Assembly: GCA_009691915.1 (NCBI GenBank)
Contig: SIAD01000001.1
Location: 432,755 to 496,754 of the forward strand
Length of the DNA stretch: 64,000 nt
Source: Phycisphaerales bacterium
GTDB lineage: Bacteria > Planctomycetota > Phycisphaerae > Phycisphaerales > SM1A02
Direction: 5' to 3'
A model generated the notes under the pieces. That model was not told the origin of the DNA. It searched no databases and worked only from the letters and a program-made list of their open reading frames with translations. A program made the translations under genes and the position numbers. Positions 1 to 9,858 of the stretch are shown here, one piece after another. Within the stretch, counting starts at the first letter, position 1, and every line of letters starts with the position of its first letter.

Positions 1-697
1 CCCAGACCTCGTAATGATCGGACCAGAGCTGCGACGCCTCCTCGTAGAGCGCGAGCGCATCCTCGACCTTGTCGAGCCGAAGCGCGCAGTCACCAAGCCG
101 TGCTAGCGACTTGGATCGGTCCCGTGCCCCCTCTGGTGTACCCGGCAGCAGTTCGAGCGATCGCTCCAGTGCCTGTTGTGCGTCGGCGATCCGGTCCTCG
201 TCGATTGCGATCACACCGAGCCCGAAGTATGAATCGGCGGCGGACGGAACATGGCCGACGTGCGACTGGAACGCTCGCTTGGCCGCGTCGAGATCCCCGA
301 GGTAATAGCAACTCCACCCGAGGAAGTGATCGACCTGTACCCGGTCGGCGAACTCCTGCCGACTCGCGAGGCTCTCATCTAGCAGCGGTCTCGCCTGCGC
401 GTACCGCTTCTGTTTGAGGACCGCAACGCCCAGAAGGAACTTGGCCCGTGCGCAGTCAGGAGCCTCACGGAGGATGGCGCGCAAGACGATTTCGGCATCG
501 AGAAACTGCCCGGATCGCAGCAGCCTCGCGGCAACCGGTAGATTGGGGTGACCAACGACGGCCGTCACCACTTGGTCGGACGCGATTGCCGAAGTAACCT
601 CTGCGTTGGGTGCAGATGCACCAGTTCCTCCGCACCCCAGACCCGTCACCGCCAGCGCCAGGAGGGCGACCGTTAAGATCGGTCTGTAAACGAGCAT
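1..697 (-). CDS. TPR-repeat lipoprotein (partial, C-terminus beyond window)
   Basis: The reading frame is open from the ATG at 697 to the left edge, about 232 codons with no stop. The N-terminus MLVYRPILTVALLALAVTGL is a lipoprotein signal peptide with lipobox TGLGC, so Cys22 would be lipidated and the protein anchored in a membrane facing the periplasm. After a short linker come helical repeats with TPR-like spacing, for example 'AKFLLGVAVLKQKRYAQA', 'FLGWSCYYLGDLDAAKRAF', 'YFGLGVIAIDEDRIADAQ' and 'LARLGDCALRLDKVEDAL'. TPRs mediate protein-protein contacts, and no catalytic domain is seen in the visible part. It is divergent from the di-heme gene at 831, with a 133-bp gap. A fused domain may lie outside the window. 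Confidence 0.75.
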   Translation of the reverse strand, partial: MLVYRPILTVALLALAVTGLGCGGTGASAPNAEVTSAIASDQVVTAVVGHPNLPVAARLLRSGQFLDAEIVLRAILREAPDCARAKFLLGVAVLKQKRYAQARPLLDESLASRQEFADRVQVDHFLGWSCYYLGDLDAAKRAFQSHVGHVPSAADSYFGLGVIAIDEDRIADAQQALERSLELLPGTPEGARDRSKSLARLGDCALRLDKVEDALALYEEASQLWSDHYEVW

Positions 698-830
698 CCG
701 GAGGATCCTATTGTGCGAATCCAACTGGAAAGCCTCACTTTCAGGGCTATAGTTGTGTGAGTGGTCCCCGAATCGTGGACAGACTGAAACTCCATTCGGA
801 TAAGACCGATATTCTCGACTTGATCGCACC

Positions 831-2489
831 ATGAACGGACTCGCGCACCACTCTATCGCCATACTCGTCGTCGCGGCCCTCACCCCGACGGTTGTCGCTC
901 AGACCCCCTCGCTCCAGCCGCGAATGGGAGCAAAGTTGGATGGTCTGACTGCGGATCAAGTAGAGCGCTTTGCGATCGGCAAGGAGTTGTTCAGCCGCCC
1001 CATCACGATCGAGGAGGGGCTCGGGCCGATCATGAACAAGACCAACTGCGGGTCTTGCCATGCCAATCCGCCAGGCGGATGGGGAGCGATCTCGGTGACG
1101 AGATTCGGCATCGAGAAGAAGGGCACCTTTTACCTCTATCCGGGCGAGACGCAGTCCTTGGCTCAGGCGCTCGCAAACAGTTCATTCTGCGCCGAAGTCG
1201 TGCCACCCGGTGCGACCGTGGTCCGGACACGGTTCACGAACAGTTCCATGGCATTCGGCCTCGTCGAGGCGATCCCCGATGCGCAGATCTCGGCCAACGC
1301 CGACGACGCCGACGCGAACGAAGATGGGATCAGCGGCCGGGTTCACTGGGTGACGCCGCTTGAGACCCCGGGCGGTCCCTTGCGCGCCGGGCGCTTTGGT
1401 TGGAAGGCGCAAGTAGCCACCGTCCTCACATTCTCGGGTGACGCTTCACGCAACGAGATGGGGTTCACGAACCGTCTCTCAAGTGCAGAGAATCCACCCA
1501 ATGGAGACTTCGCCCGCCTAGTTAGTTGTGACACCGTCGCGGACCCAGAGGATGTGGCGGATGCCCAGGGGTTCCACTTCATCGACCGGGTGACAGACTT
1601 CCAGCGCTTTCTCGCACCGCCTCCACAGACCCCCAAGTCCGGGATGGCTGGCGAAGTTCTGTTTGACCAGATCGGCTGCACAAAGTGCCATATTGCCCAG
1701 TTCACGACCTCGATTGACCCCTCTTTGGAAGATGCCATCCGCGGGGTGACCATTCGCCCCTACTGCGACTTCCTCCTGCATGACATGGGACTCCTCGCTG
1801 ACGGCATCAGTGATGGTGCGGCTACCGAAGCGGAGATGCGGACCCCGACCCTCTGGGGAGTTCGCCGCCGGGATCCGATGCTGCACAATGGCGCGGCGGG
1901 CGGTGGTTCATTCCCAAGTCGCGTCGCTATCGCGATCGCGGCGCATGGACCCTACGGAGAGGCCGCCGCGAGCGCCGCTGCCTTCGCAGCCCTGTCCAGC
2001 GATGGCCAGAGCGCGCTGATTGCATTCCTCAATTCGCTCGGTCGCGCCGAGTTTGACTTGAGCGGCGACAATCTCGTCGACTTCGTCGACTTCCTGGCTT
2101 TGAGGCAGTGTCTCGCCCAAGTTGTAACCAACCCCGACGACGGCTGCGCCGTTGCGGATCTCAATCAGGACTCGCTCGTCAACGCCGCAGATGTCGACGG
2201 GTTCATCGCGGCCTATGAAGGGACCCACAACGACTGCAATCGCAACGGTGTTCCTGACCTCAAGGACATCGCCTTGGGCACGAGCACTGATTCTAACGAT
2301 GACGGGGTCCCCGACGACTGCCTCGCCTGTCACGCGGACCTCGACGGCAGCGGATTCGTTGACGCCCTCGACCTCACTCCAGTGCTCTCGGGCTGGGGAC
2401 TCCCAGGTGCGGGTGACATTGACGGAAGTGGTGCCGCAGATGCCTTGGACCTTGCCATTGTTCTAGCCGCGTGGGGCGACTGCCCCTGA
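831..2489 (+). CDS. Secreted DUF1111-type di-heme oxidoreductase with GC-type dockerin tail
   Basis: Protein of 552 aa with a Sec signal peptide (about residues 1-23, ending VVAQ). Two c-type heme motifs sit at C73-GS-C76-H77 and C283-TK-C286-H287, and the order of blocks ('GRPxGxEGLGP..NxxxCxxCH', 'TPxLWGVRxRxPxLHNG') fits the DUF1111 family of putative di-heme peroxidases related to MauG/CcpA. After about residue 400 the protein becomes a chain of Asp-rich calcium loops and ends 'LAAWGDCP', the tail used by Phycisphaerae to sort secreted proteins. A third CxxCH (C497-LA-C500-H501) lies between the calcium loops. Role inferred: periplasmic or surface peroxidase or electron-transfer protein. 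It is followed 28 bp later by another dockerin-tailed gene, so the two are probably co-transcribed. Confidence 0.82.
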   Translation: MNGLAHHSIAILVVAALTPTVVAQTPSLQPRMGAKLDGLTADQVERFAIGKELFSRPITIEEGLGPIMNKTNCGSCHANPPGGWGAISVTRFGIEKKGTFYLYPGETQSLAQALANSSFCAEVVPPGATVVRTRFTNSSMAFGLVEAIPDAQISANADDADANEDGISGRVHWVTPLETPGGPLRAGRFGWKAQVATVLTFSGDASRNEMGFTNRLSSAENPPNGDFARLVSCDTVADPEDVADAQGFHFIDRVTDFQRFLAPPPQTPKSGMAGEVLFDQIGCTKCHIAQFTTSIDPSLEDAIRGVTIRPYCDFLLHDMGLLADGISDGAATEAEMRTPTLWGVRRRDPMLHNGAAGGGSFPSRVAIAIAAHGPYGEAAASAAAFAALSSDGQSALIAFLNSLGRAEFDLSGDNLVDFVDFLALRQCLAQVVTNPDDGCAVADLNQDSLVNAADVDGFIAAYEGTHNDCNRNGVPDLKDIALGTSTDSNDDGVPDDCLACHADLDGSGFVDALDLTPVLSGWGLPGAGDIDGSGAADALDLAIVLAAWGDCP

Positions 2490-2517
2490 CCGAACCAAGA
2501 CACTCCCCACGAACCCC

Positions 2518-5064
2518 ATGACTACGATGACCGCATCTATGCGAACCGGACTCCCCATCGTCGCCTCACTCCTCTTTGCCACCAGCGCGTCGGCGCAGTG
2601 GGTGACCTACGCGAACCAGACTTCGACGCGACTTGTCGCGTCGGCAACCCTCACGGGGCAGGACAACATCGAGAAGGACTTCGCCTTCGCGGACTTCGAT
2701 CATGACGGTGATACCGACCTCGTCGTGATGCGGAAGTTCCCGGGATCGATCCAGTCCACATGCACTGGATGCGGATTATTCCGTGATCTAATCCTCATGA
2801 ACGAGAACGGTGTGTTGACCGATCGGACGAGCCTCTACGGCACCGCCACCGACGCGGCCGGCAGCCAGGGGATGATGGACGAAGCCAACGACCGCGATGT
2901 CGAAGCCTTTGATGTCAACAACGACGGGTGGGTGGATCTAATCACGGCGACCACCATGTCCGACACCGTCAATGCGATGCTTGGTCAGCCGCGCATCTAC
3001 CGCAACCTCGGCGCCAACGCCTCCGGCCAGTGGCAGGGATTCAAGTTCGAGGATGCGCGCATCCCGCAGCTCTTTGCCAAGAACGGCACCACCGCGAACC
3101 CGCGATTCTGCGACCTTGCGGTGGCCGACTTCAACGGCGACGGATTCGTCGACCTCTACTTCGTCGATTACGACACTCCGGAGACGAGTGGCACGATCTG
3201 CATCGACCTGAACAACGACGGCGACACCTCCGACACGGGCGAGTGTCAGGCATCGCCCGCAGAGTCGTCGACCAATGACTACGACAACAAGTTGCTCTAC
3301 AACTGGGGGAACTCCGGCGGCGGCGGCCCCGGCTACTTCTACGACACCACGACGACGAAGATGACCAGTTCGCAGCTCTCCTGCGCCTTCGGCAACATGT
3401 GCATGGCCGGCGATTTTAATGGTGACTCCCTGCAGGACATCATCCGCATCTGCACCCTGACTGGGGGACAGGATGTTGCCGTGCTCACGAACAAAACCGG
3501 AGCGGGCGGACCAGGGCAGACCTGGTCGCTCAAGTCGGTCTACGGAGGACTAGCCCCTTACGGCATGAATGTCGCGGACCTCAACAACGACGGCAAGCTC
3601 GACTTCATCATCGCCGACGATGGACAGGATCGGTACTGCCTCAACACCGGAAACGCAGCGGACGGGCAGCCCAACTACTCCCTCACAGTGATGTCAGGGA
3701 GCCCAAGCGAGTTCGGCAACACCATTTCGGTGGGCGATCTCAACAAGGACGGCCGAACCGACGCCATCATCTGCGACATCGATGCCGACCTCGGGCCCTT
3801 CTGTCCGACATCGGGCCGCAGAACGAAGATCTACAAGAACACAGGGACGACTGGTGGACTCTTGGCCGAGGACACGACGATTCTTCCCACCGCCGATCTC
3901 TCCAACCTTTTCGATGTCGCGGTCTTTGATGTCAATGGTGACAGCTGGCTCGACCTCGTGACCGGCGGGTGCGCGGGACTTCGCGTCTGGATCAACCAGC
4001 CGCCGATTGCCCTCTCGTTTGCGTTCCCCTCGGGGCATCCATCGACGATCATCGCTGGGGCAACAACCGATGTGCCGGTGACGATCTCCGCGCTCATCGG
4101 AACGATCCAAGGGGGCTCGGAGACGCTCTTAAGCCGAATCAATTCCGGCCCGTGGTCGACGACCGCGCTTCTCTCAGGCGGCGCGGCTGGCTCCTACATC
4201 GCGCGCCTTCCGGCGACGGCGTGCGGAGACTCGTTGAGCTACTACGTCTCAGCCCGTTCGACTTCGAACGGCAATCCGACGGTGACCTCTCCGGCCAATG
4301 CACCCACCGGAACCTACTCGACTGACACGGTCACGGGGACCGTAACACTCGCAAACGATGACTTCGAGGCGAGTGCAGGTGGCTGGACGGCAACTGCCGA
4401 CGCGGCACTCACCGCCGGGGCGTGGCAACGGGGCGATCCCATTGGATCAACCAGCTCAGGCGCTCCGGCGGAACCGACCAACGATCACACGGCCGCTCCC
4501 GGCGTCAACTGTTTCGTGACGCAGCTGAGCACCACTGGTCAGGCGGCGAGCGCCCACGATGTCGATGGCGGAAGTGGGTACCTCACCTCGCCCGTCTTTA
4601 CCAACGGCGGTGCCGATGCGACCATCAGTTACTGGCGCTGGTACTTCTGCTCTTCGACGACCCAGCTCGATGCGTTCGAGACGGCGGTGTCGATCGATGG
4701 TGGCCAGTGGATCTATGTCGAGCGGGCGTCCGCGAACACCACCGCGTGGGAGCAGTGCTCCTTCCGACTTGGGCAGTTGGCGACCCCGGGTACGAGCTTC
4801 CGGGTGCGCTTCTCCATCGCCGACACCGGAACAGCAAGCACGCTGGAAGCGGGCATCGACGATGTGAGCGTGCTCAAGGACGAGTGCACTAGCGCGCCGA
4901 GTTGCCCAGCCGATCTCTCGGGAGATGGAATCGTCGGCGGTCCCGATCTCACGATCATCTTCTCTGGGTGGGGCGGCCCCGGCAACGGGGACATCGACGG
5001 CAACGGGACGACCGATGGTCTCGATCTCGGCATCGTGCTCGGCGCGTGGGGCAATTGCCCGTAA
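2518..5064 (+). CDS. Secreted FG-GAP/VCBS-repeat protein with GC-type dockerin tail
   Basis: Protein of 848 aa. The signal peptide covers about residues 1-27 ('GLPIVASLLFATSASAQ'). Seven FG-GAP/VCBS-type blades with DxDxDGxxD calcium loops follow, for example 'FADFDHDGDTDLVVM', 'VFDVNNDGWVDLITA', 'VADFNGDGFVDLYFV' and 'VADLNNDGKLDFIIA', giving an integrin-like propeller over about residues 40-490. The region about 600-780 looks like a beta-sandwich carbohydrate-binding or jelly-roll module ('DDFEASAGGWTATAD'). The last 60 residues are two calcium loops ending 'LGAWGNCP'. No catalytic residues are recognised. Probably a secreted or surface-displayed binding protein, co-transcribed with the upstream di-heme gene. 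The ATG at 2518 is the first start; an ATG at 2527 is also possible. Confidence 0.8.
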   Translation: MTTMTASMRTGLPIVASLLFATSASAQWVTYANQTSTRLVASATLTGQDNIEKDFAFADFDHDGDTDLVVMRKFPGSIQSTCTGCGLFRDLILMNENGVLTDRTSLYGTATDAAGSQGMMDEANDRDVEAFDVNNDGWVDLITATTMSDTVNAMLGQPRIYRNLGANASGQWQGFKFEDARIPQLFAKNGTTANPRFCDLAVADFNGDGFVDLYFVDYDTPETSGTICIDLNNDGDTSDTGECQASPAESSTNDYDNKLLYNWGNSGGGGPGYFYDTTTTKMTSSQLSCAFGNMCMAGDFNGDSLQDIIRICTLTGGQDVAVLTNKTGAGGPGQTWSLKSVYGGLAPYGMNVADLNNDGKLDFIIADDGQDRYCLNTGNAADGQPNYSLTVMSGSPSEFGNTISVGDLNKDGRTDAIICDIDADLGPFCPTSGRRTKIYKNTGTTGGLLAEDTTILPTADLSNLFDVAVFDVNGDSWLDLVTGGCAGLRVWINQPPIALSFAFPSGHPSTIIAGATTDVPVTISALIGTIQGGSETLLSRINSGPWSTTALLSGGAAGSYIARLPATACGDSLSYYVSARSTSNGNPTVTSPANAPTGTYSTDTVTGTVTLANDDFEASAGGWTATADAALTAGAWQRGDPIGSTSSGAPAEPTNDHTAAPGVNCFVTQLSTTGQAASAHDVDGGSGYLTSPVFTNGGADATISYWRWYFCSSTTQLDAFETAVSIDGGQWIYVERASANTTAWEQCSFRLGQLATPGTSFRVRFSIADTGTASTLEAGIDDVSVLKDECTSAPSCPADLSGDGIVGGPDLTIIFSGWGGPGNGDIDGNGTTDGLDLGIVLGAWGNCP

Positions 5065-5098
5065 ACGATTCGGACCGGTCGTGCCCCACTGCTTGTGG

Positions 5099-6982
5099 TC
5101 ATCGCCCCGGCAATGGCTGCGTGAGTCGCAGCACGCGATCTATCTCCGCAACCTCGATTATCTCAGTCAGGCCTGATGGCCATCGCACGGTGAGGAGATC
5201 GGTCGAAGTGGCCTCGCCGAGACCAAATGTCACTGCCCTCTCGCACTGTGAGAGGTAACTGCGGGTCGGATTGACGAGCCGTCGCTGAAACCTCCCCCCG
5301 GCGATTAGCTCAATACGCGCGCCGATGGCAGTCGTGTTCGGGGCAACTCCTGTGAGTTCGACCCGGAGCCAATGGCCGTGCTCGGAGTCGTTGCGCAAGA
5401 GGGCCGTCGCTCCTCCCGCCTGGGTCATCACGAGATCCGCATCCCCATCGAGGTCGAAGTCCCCGGTTGCGAGCCCTCGCCCGATGCGCGGCACCGCGAG
5501 GGCGCCGATGGCGGCCTTCGGAAGCTCGACGAAGCACGGGGGTCCGTCCTGAGTGTTGACGAAGACCTGCCCCGGCTGCGCGAATGTCTGAGAGAGCTGG
5601 AGCCGACCGATCTCGTCCTCGATGTGGCCGTTGGCCTGGGCAAGATCGAGGTCGCCATCACGATCAAGGTCCTCAAGGACGAGCCCGAAGGTCAGTACTC
5701 CGCGCGTCGGGGCGGCGAGTCCCTCGATCACGGCGTCATCGGTAAAGACGGAGGTAGCCCCGCGCGAGATGTAGAGCGAATCCGGCTCATTAGCGAAGTT
5801 CCCAATGGCGATCGCGAGGTCATCGGCGCGCGGGTCTCGAATCCGAGAACGCAGATATCCGGCATCGATCCCCATCGCGCCTGTAGCCGCGCCGTTGCGG
5901 TCGTAGGCGAGGCCGCTCTGAGCCCCGCGCTCGTCAAAGTGACCGTGGCCATCGTTGACAAAGAATCCATTGGCGAGCGTGTCATTGGCGACAACAACAT
6001 CGAGGTCGCCGTCGAGGTCGGGGTCGATGAAAACGAGGCCAAGCGCCTTACCAACGGGCCGCCCAAGTGACGAACGGGCAGCGAATCCCGCTCCCGCCGT
6101 TGCGTCCTCGAAGGTGCCGTCGCCCCTGTTTCGAAGGTAGAGAAGATCGTCCCCCTCGAACCCCGTGGGCGGGCCATAGGCGCGGCCCACACCCGCGAGC
6201 CGGAAGTCGACCTTGCGATCGATGTCGGGAGACCACTGCACATAGTTGGCTACGAGAAGGTCGAGGTCGCCATCTTGATCTGCGTCGAAGAACCCCGCGG
6301 AGGTTCCCCACCGCAAGTGGTCGCCCTTCGGATCGGCATTCGCCTCCACTGTCGAGTCGGTGAACCGGACCACGCCGCCCTTGGGCGTCTCGTTTCGAAA
6401 GAGGCGGTTCTCCCCGACTCCTGTGATGAACAGATCCACTCGGCCATCGCCGTCATAGTCAGCCGCGGCAATCCCCATCGCGTAGATCTGCGTGTCGAGC
6501 CCGCACGATGCCGCCTCGTCGAAAGTGATGGCGCTCCCTGGAAGTGCATCGGTGCGGTTCAGAAACAACGCCACTGAGGATCTGCCCGCGAAGGGTGCGG
6601 AGGCAAACGGCGCGCCGGTCCACGCAGTGCCTCTGGCTAGCACAATGTCCTGACGACCGTCAGAGTCCGCATCAATGATCGCCACACCCCCCACCAGCGT
6701 CTCGGGAAGGAGTTTTTCGCCCGTCGCCCCTGTCAGATGAACAAATCGAACGCCACTCTCGTTGGCGATGTCCGTGAATGGAATCGGCTGCTCGCGCGCG
6801 CCACGGTTTTCGCGCGCGGGTTGCTCGTTGATGGGTCCAGGAGCGGTGCGGGGATCGATCGGTGGAGTGCGTGGAATCCGCGCCAGCAGATAGCCCCCCA
6901 CACCGATGACGACGAGCGCCACAACAACCGCGCCCGAGGTGCGCAAGGCGCGCGAGATCGTTGCTTCGCCGTCACTGTTCAC
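5099..6982 (-). CDS. CRTAC1-like FG-GAP repeat protein with C-terminal ASPIC/UnbV domain
   Basis: I chose the GTG at 6982, giving 627 aa, because GTGA there overlaps the stop of the upstream cytochrome gene by 4 bp and because the frame upstream of it reads as Arg-rich noise. A single N-terminal membrane anchor (about residues 16-36, 'VVVALVVIGVGGYLLARI') is followed by FG-GAP calcium blades such as 'IDADSDGRQDIVLA', 'AADYDGDGRVDLFIT', 'FFDADQDGDLDLLVA' and 'TGDFDLDGDADLVMT'. The C-terminal about 90 residues match the ASPIC/UnbV module ('GHWLRVELTGVAPNTTAIGA', then 'VRWPSGLTEI'). CRTAC1 family members are extracytoplasmic and of unproven function. It is the last gene of a five-gene leftward run. 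Confidence 0.85.
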   Translation of the reverse strand: MNSDGEATISRALRTSGAVVVALVVIGVGGYLLARIPRTPPIDPRTAPGPINEQPARENRGAREQPIPFTDIANESGVRFVHLTGATGEKLLPETLVGGVAIIDADSDGRQDIVLARGTAWTGAPFASAPFAGRSSVALFLNRTDALPGSAITFDEAASCGLDTQIYAMGIAAADYDGDGRVDLFITGVGENRLFRNETPKGGVVRFTDSTVEANADPKGDHLRWGTSAGFFDADQDGDLDLLVANYVQWSPDIDRKVDFRLAGVGRAYGPPTGFEGDDLLYLRNRGDGTFEDATAGAGFAARSSLGRPVGKALGLVFIDPDLDGDLDVVVANDTLANGFFVNDGHGHFDERGAQSGLAYDRNGAATGAMGIDAGYLRSRIRDPRADDLAIAIGNFANEPDSLYISRGATSVFTDDAVIEGLAAPTRGVLTFGLVLEDLDRDGDLDLAQANGHIEDEIGRLQLSQTFAQPGQVFVNTQDGPPCFVELPKAAIGALAVPRIGRGLATGDFDLDGDADLVMTQAGGATALLRNDSEHGHWLRVELTGVAPNTTAIGARIELIAGGRFQRRLVNPTRSYLSQCERAVTFGLGEATSTDLLTVRWPSGLTEIIEVAEIDRVLRLTQPLPGR

Positions 6983-9819
6983 GGGGCGCTCCCGGGTGGA
7001 CGAACGAACTCGTCGACGCTGTGCTCCGAGCGCCCGGGCCGCTGAAGGTCGTAAATCACGATCGCCTCGGCCGCGTGATTGGCCGCAGCATCGCGCAGGC
7101 GCGCGAGATTCACCGCGCGATCGCGAGCGTTGTCGTCTGGTTTGTAACGGGCGTGCTGGCCAAGCGCTTCGTCGGCGAGCACCGTCTCTTCGAGAAACGA
7201 CGCTGCTTGCCAGAGGAGGTACCACGCCGGCACGCTCTCGGGATCGAGTTCAAGTGCGTGCTGCGCAAGATCGCGCGCTCGCCGCGCAAGTGACGGCCCG
7301 TTGGCCTCCGCCCGCGCGCGCTCTAGAAGCACGCTGCCAAGTTCGGTGAGCACGCGGTCATCTTTGCCAAAGTCGAAGCCGCGCTCGGCGGCACCGGGCA
7401 TCTGGGATGCCACCAGCGCTTCGAGGTCTTCGGTCGCCGCGGTCAGTGCCCCCTGTTGGCGGTTCACCATAGCACTGAACCAGCGGACGCTCCACGCATC
7501 TGCAGGCGTCGGAGCGCTCGCCGCCTCGCGCAGTCGCGCCGCTGCGATGTCGAGTCGCCCTTCGCGCAGTGCGGCGCGCGCTCTGCCCAAGGTCCCCTGC
7601 ACATGGCCAAGGCGTTCGACTTCCGTGAATGCGTGGTCAGCCTGCCGGAGATCGCCCTTGGCCCCTTGTCGCTCCCCCTGGCGGAAGAGGCCAATCGCGT
7701 AGTCGTACCAGCGCATCCATGTCTCCGACGGCGCCGCCTGCGAGGTGATCGATAGTGGGACCGCTTTGGCATCAGGCGAATCAACAATTCGGAAGATGAC
7801 CTCGTCCCAGCCCAGGGTCAGCACGGGGAGATCATTGGCTCGAGCGTCCCCCATGACTTCCCGCCAGATGACCGCATCGAACTTTCGGTATCTGAGCGCA
7901 ACCTTCACCCGCAACTCGTCCCCACAGTCAGGGGGCACTTCCAGCGCAAAGTGAGTCAGGTCGGCAGATCCTGGAGGCACCTGATTGTTGTAGAGCGTGA
8001 CGAAGATGTCCTGCGGATTGCGCCGTTCGATCCTCATGCCATTGCGGTCGATCACATAGGCATTGATGAACTTGCTCCACGGATCGACCGCGGCATGCTC
8101 GTCGACCCCGCCAAGACGGCCCACCATCCGGTCTCCCGACACCACCTCGACATCAAGCCACACCTCATTGCTGTCGGCAGTGCCCTGGGTGAACTCATGG
8201 CCGACTCCGACGTTTCGCACGATGGTTTCGATGAGGTAGCGCTCCCCTCGCACCAGCGCCGGGATCGACGGTCGAAGAGGTGCCGTGAGCGCACCATCAA
8301 TCTCGCCCCCTTCGCGCACACCGAAGATGTCAACGCGCATCACTCCCGTCGCAAATGCGGCGCACGCGGCAAATGCCTCCTCGTGTCCCGGGAGTTTGGA
8401 GAGCAGCGGAACCGCCGTGTTCGCGGCGGCGAAGCGGTGGTCCAGAAGCGCAAGCTCCCCCCCCGCAATGACGGGCTTCGCGGCGGGATCGTCGCTCGGC
8501 AGCGGTTGCATGTGGCAGTCACTGCAGCGATCCTTGGCGACGGGCGGGTAGTACCAGCTCTGCGGGGAGACTCCGGACATGCCGCTTAGGCGGAACGAGT
8601 CGTAGTGATTCTGACCGCGCAGCCAGCGATAGTCGTTGATGTCCTCAGGCAGAAACACCTTGTGACACGCGCCGCAGAACTCCGAAGTGCGGTGGACTTC
8701 CGGCTTGAGAAAGGTCCGCGTGTGAAGCCCCGGCCGTGCTCGGATCAACTGATGATTGATCCATCGAGCCAGAGGATGTGTTGATCCCCCGAACGGATAC
8801 TCCGCGGGCTGAGAGATCGTGTAGTCGGCGTTTCCTCGCGGCGAATTGACTTTGGATATCGCGTGGCAGGCATTGCAGGTGAGACTGGCCGCGCCCATCG
8901 GATCGGAGGCCGCGTCGTAGGAGGGATCGTCCCACTTCGGATCTTCGAATGCTCCGGAGAAGAACGGAACGGGATCGTGGCAGCCAGCACAGAAGCGCGA
9001 GTCCTTGACAGAGCCTTCCCGAGCAAAGGCGCGCTCGCGTGTCTCGCGGACGCTGAAGGCGTAGACCGGATTGTTGAAGGAGCTCGCGGCGTGGACCGAT
9101 CCCGCCCAGGTGGCGTGCGCATCGGCGTGGCACTCGCGACACTCCTCGTTCTGCATGAGACTCGAGGCGGGGATGAAGTTCCCGGTGTCAGTGCGAGCGA
9201 GCGAAGGCTCGAAGTAGGCGTCGCCGCGCATCGGTGCGACCTCTTGGGCCTTCCCCGAGAGGGATGAGTGGAGGAATACGCCTGACGCTCCAAGTCCCAA
9301 CGCTAGTACGGCGACGGCTCCTCCCATGCGCCAGCGGATTCGCGGACCCGCGAGTCGATGAAGGACATACGCCCACACCAGCACGAGAGGTGCAATGAGA
9401 TGGATCCACCAGAGTGCTTCGCGCGGCAGCAATGCCCGTGCGGAGAGCGCGTACGGGCCGACTTCCGTGCGCATCAGGAAGAGCCCCGTGACAATGATGA
9501 CAATTCCAGCCGAGAACGCCATGAGTCCGAGCCGCTTCGCGGGTCGGTTCGGTCTCGACAGTGCGCGGCGGGCGTGGGCCACTGCGAGAAGCAGAAACGG
9601 CACTGCGACCGCGAGCCCCACCACCACATGCATCAGGAGCATCCAGATCGAAAAGACCGTCTGATGATCTTCTCCGGTCAAACGCGAGGCCAGGGTGACG
9701 GTCAGGAGGTACCCCGAGTTGACGATCAGGAACGCGAAGCCGACGATGAGTACGCGCACGACGGCGCGCATGAACGGGGTCAGCACTGGCCTCGCAGAAG
9801 TCACAGGGAGCGTGCTCAC
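6979..9819 (-). CDS. Membrane-anchored pentaheme c-type cytochrome with C-terminal TPRs
   Basis: Protein of 946 aa starting at a GTG. Five hydrophobic segments (about 20-44, 57-80, 97-117, 134-155, 167-187) suggest a cytochrome-b-like or other membrane anchor. The extracytoplasmic part carries five CxxCH heme motifs: C227-C230-H231, C277-C280-H281, C315-C318-H319, C382-C385-H386 and C432-C435-H436. This resembles the cytochrome c554 / multiheme family. A beta-rich region follows (about 500-680), then TPR-like helices (about 690-930). Inferred role: electron transfer across or outside the membrane. It lies between two FG-GAP/ASPIC genes, overlapping the downstream one by 4 bp and starting 39 bp after the upstream one. 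Substrate and partner are not visible. Confidence 0.82.
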   Translation of the reverse strand: MSTLPVTSARPVLTPFMRAVVRVLIVGFAFLIVNSGYLLTVTLASRLTGEDHQTVFSIWMLLMHVVVGLAVAVPFLLLAVAHARRALSRPNRPAKRLGLMAFSAGIVIIVTGLFLMRTEVGPYALSARALLPREALWWIHLIAPLVLVWAYVLHRLAGPRIRWRMGGAVAVLALGLGASGVFLHSSLSGKAQEVAPMRGDAYFEPSLARTDTGNFIPASSLMQNEECRECHADAHATWAGSVHAASSFNNPVYAFSVRETRERAFAREGSVKDSRFCAGCHDPVPFFSGAFEDPKWDDPSYDAASDPMGAASLTCNACHAISKVNSPRGNADYTISQPAEYPFGGSTHPLARWINHQLIRARPGLHTRTFLKPEVHRTSEFCGACHKVFLPEDINDYRWLRGQNHYDSFRLSGMSGVSPQSWYYPPVAKDRCSDCHMQPLPSDDPAAKPVIAGGELALLDHRFAAANTAVPLLSKLPGHEEAFAACAAFATGVMRVDIFGVREGGEIDGALTAPLRPSIPALVRGERYLIETIVRNVGVGHEFTQGTADSNEVWLDVEVVSGDRMVGRLGGVDEHAAVDPWSKFINAYVIDRNGMRIERRNPQDIFVTLYNNQVPPGSADLTHFALEVPPDCGDELRVKVALRYRKFDAVIWREVMGDARANDLPVLTLGWDEVIFRIVDSPDAKAVPLSITSQAAPSETWMRWYDYAIGLFRQGERQGAKGDLRQADHAFTEVERLGHVQGTLGRARAALREGRLDIAAARLREAASAPTPADAWSVRWFSAMVNRQQGALTAATEDLEALVASQMPGAAERGFDFGKDDRVLTELGSVLLERARAEANGPSLARRARDLAQHALELDPESVPAWYLLWQAASFLEETVLADEALGQHARYKPDDNARDRAVNLARLRDAAANHAAEAIVIYDLQRPGRSEHSVDEFVRPPGSAP

Positions 9820-9858
9820 AGCGAGGCGATGCTAGGCGTTGGGCGTCGTCGCCTCCGC

